A stretch of DNA of 64,000 nt from Echinostoma caproni (Eukaryota > Platyhelminthes > Trematoda > Plagiorchiida > Echinostomatidae), in contig UZAN01039729.1 in the NCBI GenBank assembly GCA_900618425.1, forward strand, positions 1-64,000. Direction: 5' to 3'. Shown here one piece after another: positions 61,295-64,000 of this stretch (position 1 is the first letter of the stretch; each line of letters opens with the position of its first letter). A program made the translations under genes and the position numbers. Below the pieces are notes generated by a model that saw only the letters and a program-made list of their open reading frames with translations, had not been told where the DNA came from and made no database searches.

Positions 61295-62855
61295 TGGCGT
61301 TTACAAATTATCCGATAGTGGTTCGATGGGATATAACAATACAAACAGTTTTTCTTGAACTACGAAGTGTTTCCCTATGGAGCTCTGTTTAGCACTCGGC
61401 TGATTCAGCTTTTCCAAAACGTTCTGATCGATAGGCGACCGCACATTTTGAAGTCAAGCGACCGTCTTCGTTTGTTGGCATCGGTGTGTCTTCCTAACAA
61501 AGATTATCCAATCAGCGAACAGTGTCATGCTCACGTCACCCTAGGTGAAACGCCAGTGGCAGATTGCGCATTTCAGAGTGGCTGGTCAATGGTCATTTCT
61601 GGCATCGGTCAATGACCAATTGAGTAGGTATCAGGAACTGCGACATACTAAGAGAGATTATATTGCATGATCAGAAACCACGTTGGTACGCACACGGTTA
61701 GTTTGGGTTTTCGAAAAGGTGGGACGATATTGGAAAATGCGACTTCTCATGTTTGCGACATAGCAGGAGATTGACTGTACGTTTTTCCGGTCAAACGGAG
61801 TAAAATCAATTCACGGAGTGGATAGAATATATCTGGACATGGTCTAAATCATACCGAGAATGAGTCTCGTGAAAGTGATTCTCCCAAAAAGAGGCACTTT
61901 CGATCCGGTTGGATCGCATATTGCACCGACGCAACCATCCGTGATTTGCTCTGGCGTTATTGTTCACAAGTATCCATCCCGTAGATGCCTTTTGGAGTTG
62001 GTGCTCAAGAACAACCGGTTAGATAACCATGATTGCTCTCTCTGCCTCAAAGTATGCATGTTCATGTAGTTGCTGATTACAAACGCTTTTAATAAAGGAA
62101 ACTCAACAATCATGAATGAATATATATGATTTAACGGATTCTCTGATGAACGTACGGTATTTTAAAAGCCTCAGTTATCGTTGACATTGTCCTAGGGACT
62201 ACCGCGTGATACTGCAAAACAGCCTGATTCATAATATGGTGTTTGGTGTTCAACCCAGTAGTTTGACTGCCTGACAGTCAAGGCTGCCAATGCCTGTTAT
62301 CAACGAAAACTACTGAACAATAATGATAGCAAATAACCAGTGCAACAACAGCGTTGTAAACATTGCTGAAAGTATTTTTTAGTCCTATAGAGTTATTTCG
62401 TTTATAATTTTCCTGAAAACAGTTCCTTCAATTTCCGAACAGTTGAGATAGAAGACCATTTCTGGTGATTAAGCCTTCCCGTCTGACGAACTTTTGTGAA
62501 CTATGCTAGACAGAAAGCCAAAAGTCCAACTATTAAGATGACAGAGATAACACTTGAAATCTATCGTAAACTGTTTTCGTAGTTACTCCCTAAAACCCTA
62601 GTAAACCTAACACTCCAGGACTATTGAGCACTGACGTCTACTTCAATTTAGTGAAATTCCCCAAAGACAATGACTCCCGCGCACTGCAGTTCATTTAGCT
62701 ACCTACACTGGATGTTGCTATTCGTATGCAGTGTTGCATCAGCGGTGCTCAGCTTTTGTCGCTCTTCCTAATTTCACCTGTTTACGCTGAGTGGATGTGA
62801 CCGTCTTTTCACGGACCCTAGGATTTGTCAGCTTAAAGTATACTCCAAAAGGTTT
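61295..62855. other. no recognisable gene; hairpin at 62.27 kb
   Basis: TTGACTG/CAGTCAA near 62265-62285 forms a small hairpin. An open frame at 61860-62069 (+) has no motif. No terminal inverted repeat matching the left side of the pogo element could be fixed. Confidence 0.35.
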
Positions 62856-62867
62856 TCTATTCGGATT

Positions 62868-63206
62868 TACCTTTGTGACATTTGGTAATCATACGACGGA
62901 TTTTCTGATAATGAACATCGTCAACAACCCACTGTGAATTCCGGTAATCCTCTCCCGAATACGTGCGAAGCAAATTTACATCAACAGAACAGATGAAAAT
63001 CAACGATTGGAATTCCGTTATTAAACGTCTGCATTGTTCTGTCACCCAGTAAGGTGTGTTCTTTCTCAGTACCCCGACCAGCATTTGGCCAAGCGAACTA
63101 TAAAAAGCTGATCTTCGAATAGGTAGCAGCAAACATGCCTACTGGTTGCAGCGGTTCCAATCAACCCGAAAAGATATACGGTTATCAGAATGATGGGAGA
63201 CTGCAA
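62868..63206 (-). CDS. candidate exon region, unrecognised
   Basis: On the minus strand a strong acceptor-like TTTTTATCTTGCAG ends at 63201. Downstream the frame ILITVYLFGLIGTAATSR is open to a TGA near 63074. A second frame, from about 63138 to 62868, encodes WVTEQCRRLITEFQSLIF, VDVNLLRTYSGEDYRNSQ and WVVDDVHYQKIRRMITKCH, ending at a donor-like AAAG/GTAAAT. The two cannot both be one exon, and neither family is recognised. A donor-like AAA/GTAAGA at about 63418 ends another open frame further upstream. Chance remains quite possible. Confidence 0.25.
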
Positions 63207-63209
63207 GAT

Positions 63210-64000
63210 AAAAATTCGTTATTACTTAACTGCACTTTGTTCGCCGTGCCATAAAACTGTGATGCTTTAGCACGAACCAGATTCGGTCACGGCACCTGGA
63301 TAACCCGAGCCATGATGGTAATTTGACAGTTTTGAGCTTGTAACCAATGAAATCCAAAAACGTGATGCAGTGACAAGTGAGAAGTTTTGGTGGGAATTAT
63401 TACCCACTTGGATTTCTTACTTTAGTACGGAATTGTTGACCGTAGATGAGTCGATTTGGGCCTACGGTCGGAGGAGAAAGACGATACCGAAGCAGCAGAT
63501 GTGCAGATAATAGAAGAGCTATATAAGTAGATGATCCAGAACAGGTGGAAATTAACTCAAGAAACCGCTGATTTCGATCGATCAGTGACCATTTCTGAAG
63601 ATTTGTCTGGGTTTTCTCCTGACACACGGTCTTTTCTGCTCATGCTTCGTGGAAATCTCCCCTGTAACCAAATTAGACCACCATAATCACTGTGTAACAT
63701 TAAAGATGGCTACTAATGTTGGACAAACAAAAAAATCTTGGTAGAGTCTTTCACAGATTTCCCTATAAAGCCGCAAAATGGGCTAAAAGTACAATTTAAT
63801 ACACTGTTTTTCATGAAATAACTTGTCACTGAAGAGCAGGATGACCAAGTCATATGAAAGAGTGAACTGATTGCTGTTGGAGCATATGATGAACAAACCT
63901 ATTACCTGACTCTTGATGACGTTTTATACATTTGATACTACTTGACCGTAACTAAGGATCGGCGAAATAGCTAAAATTCGTGCCAAATTTGAAACTATAT
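63210..64000. other. no firm gene
   Basis: A 75-codon minus-strand frame (63400-63627) contains a hydrophobic stretch (STYIALLLSAHLLL) and ends at the donor-like site at about 63418. It could be an upstream exon of the candidate above, but the phase could not be settled. Confidence 0.25.

Overview
This 64-kb window reads as repeat-rich animal nuclear DNA, most likely from a flatworm and probably a trematode. It is AT-leaning, has no long open reading frames, and is packed with decayed non-LTR reverse transcriptases, mariner and pogo transposase remnants, microsatellites and short Pol III-type retroposons. The flatworm assignment is an inference. It rests mainly on retroposons that combine a tRNA-like Pol III promoter with a hammerhead self-cleaving ribozyme, the architecture known from the Schistosoma Sm-alpha family. 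No host gene can be named with confidence; a few candidate exons are given at low confidence.

Layout. 0-8 kb: unrecognised sequence, a possible diverged SINE (3.56 kb) and a CR1-like non-LTR element from linker to C-terminus (5.55-7.30 kb, +). 8-18 kb: a SINE with an intact hammerhead (8.18 kb), a putative solo LTR (9.26-9.74 kb, -), a complete SINE with 15-bp target-site duplications beside an older inverted fragment (12.55-12.92 kb), a candidate terminal exon (13.04 kb, -) and another SINE (17.29 kb, -). 19-23 kb: a GAT microsatellite and a CpG-dense block (22.12-22.63 kb).

23.1-27 kb is a nested transposon island. Two mariner fragments in the same orientation flank a second non-LTR element whose 5' part is inverted and lies beside its 3' part, the pattern twin priming leaves. 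31-50 kb: simple repeats, a Gypsy-type integrase scrap (35.9 kb), a 540-base assembly gap at a CCA/ACA repeat (38.1-38.7 kb), and reverse transcriptase remnants at 40.6 and 49.6 kb. 51.7-52.1 kb: two SINEs head to head. 55.1 kb: an RT C-terminal remnant. 57.1-57.65 kb: a large GATA array. 58.75 kb: a short SINE carrying a complete hammerhead core, flanked by imperfect target-site duplications. 60.5-61.3 kb: a pogo/Tigger-type transposase that has lost a catalytic aspartate.

Most interesting signal: at least six copies of a hammerhead-bearing SINE family. Stems II and III differ in sequence between copies but keep their pairing, stem III is an 8-base palindrome with no loop, and the 3' tails differ between subfamilies. 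At least two copies (8.25-8.31 kb and 58.79-58.84 kb) retain an intact catalytic core and may still cleave. The autonomous elements here look dead: several have stops, frameshifts or substituted catalytic residues.
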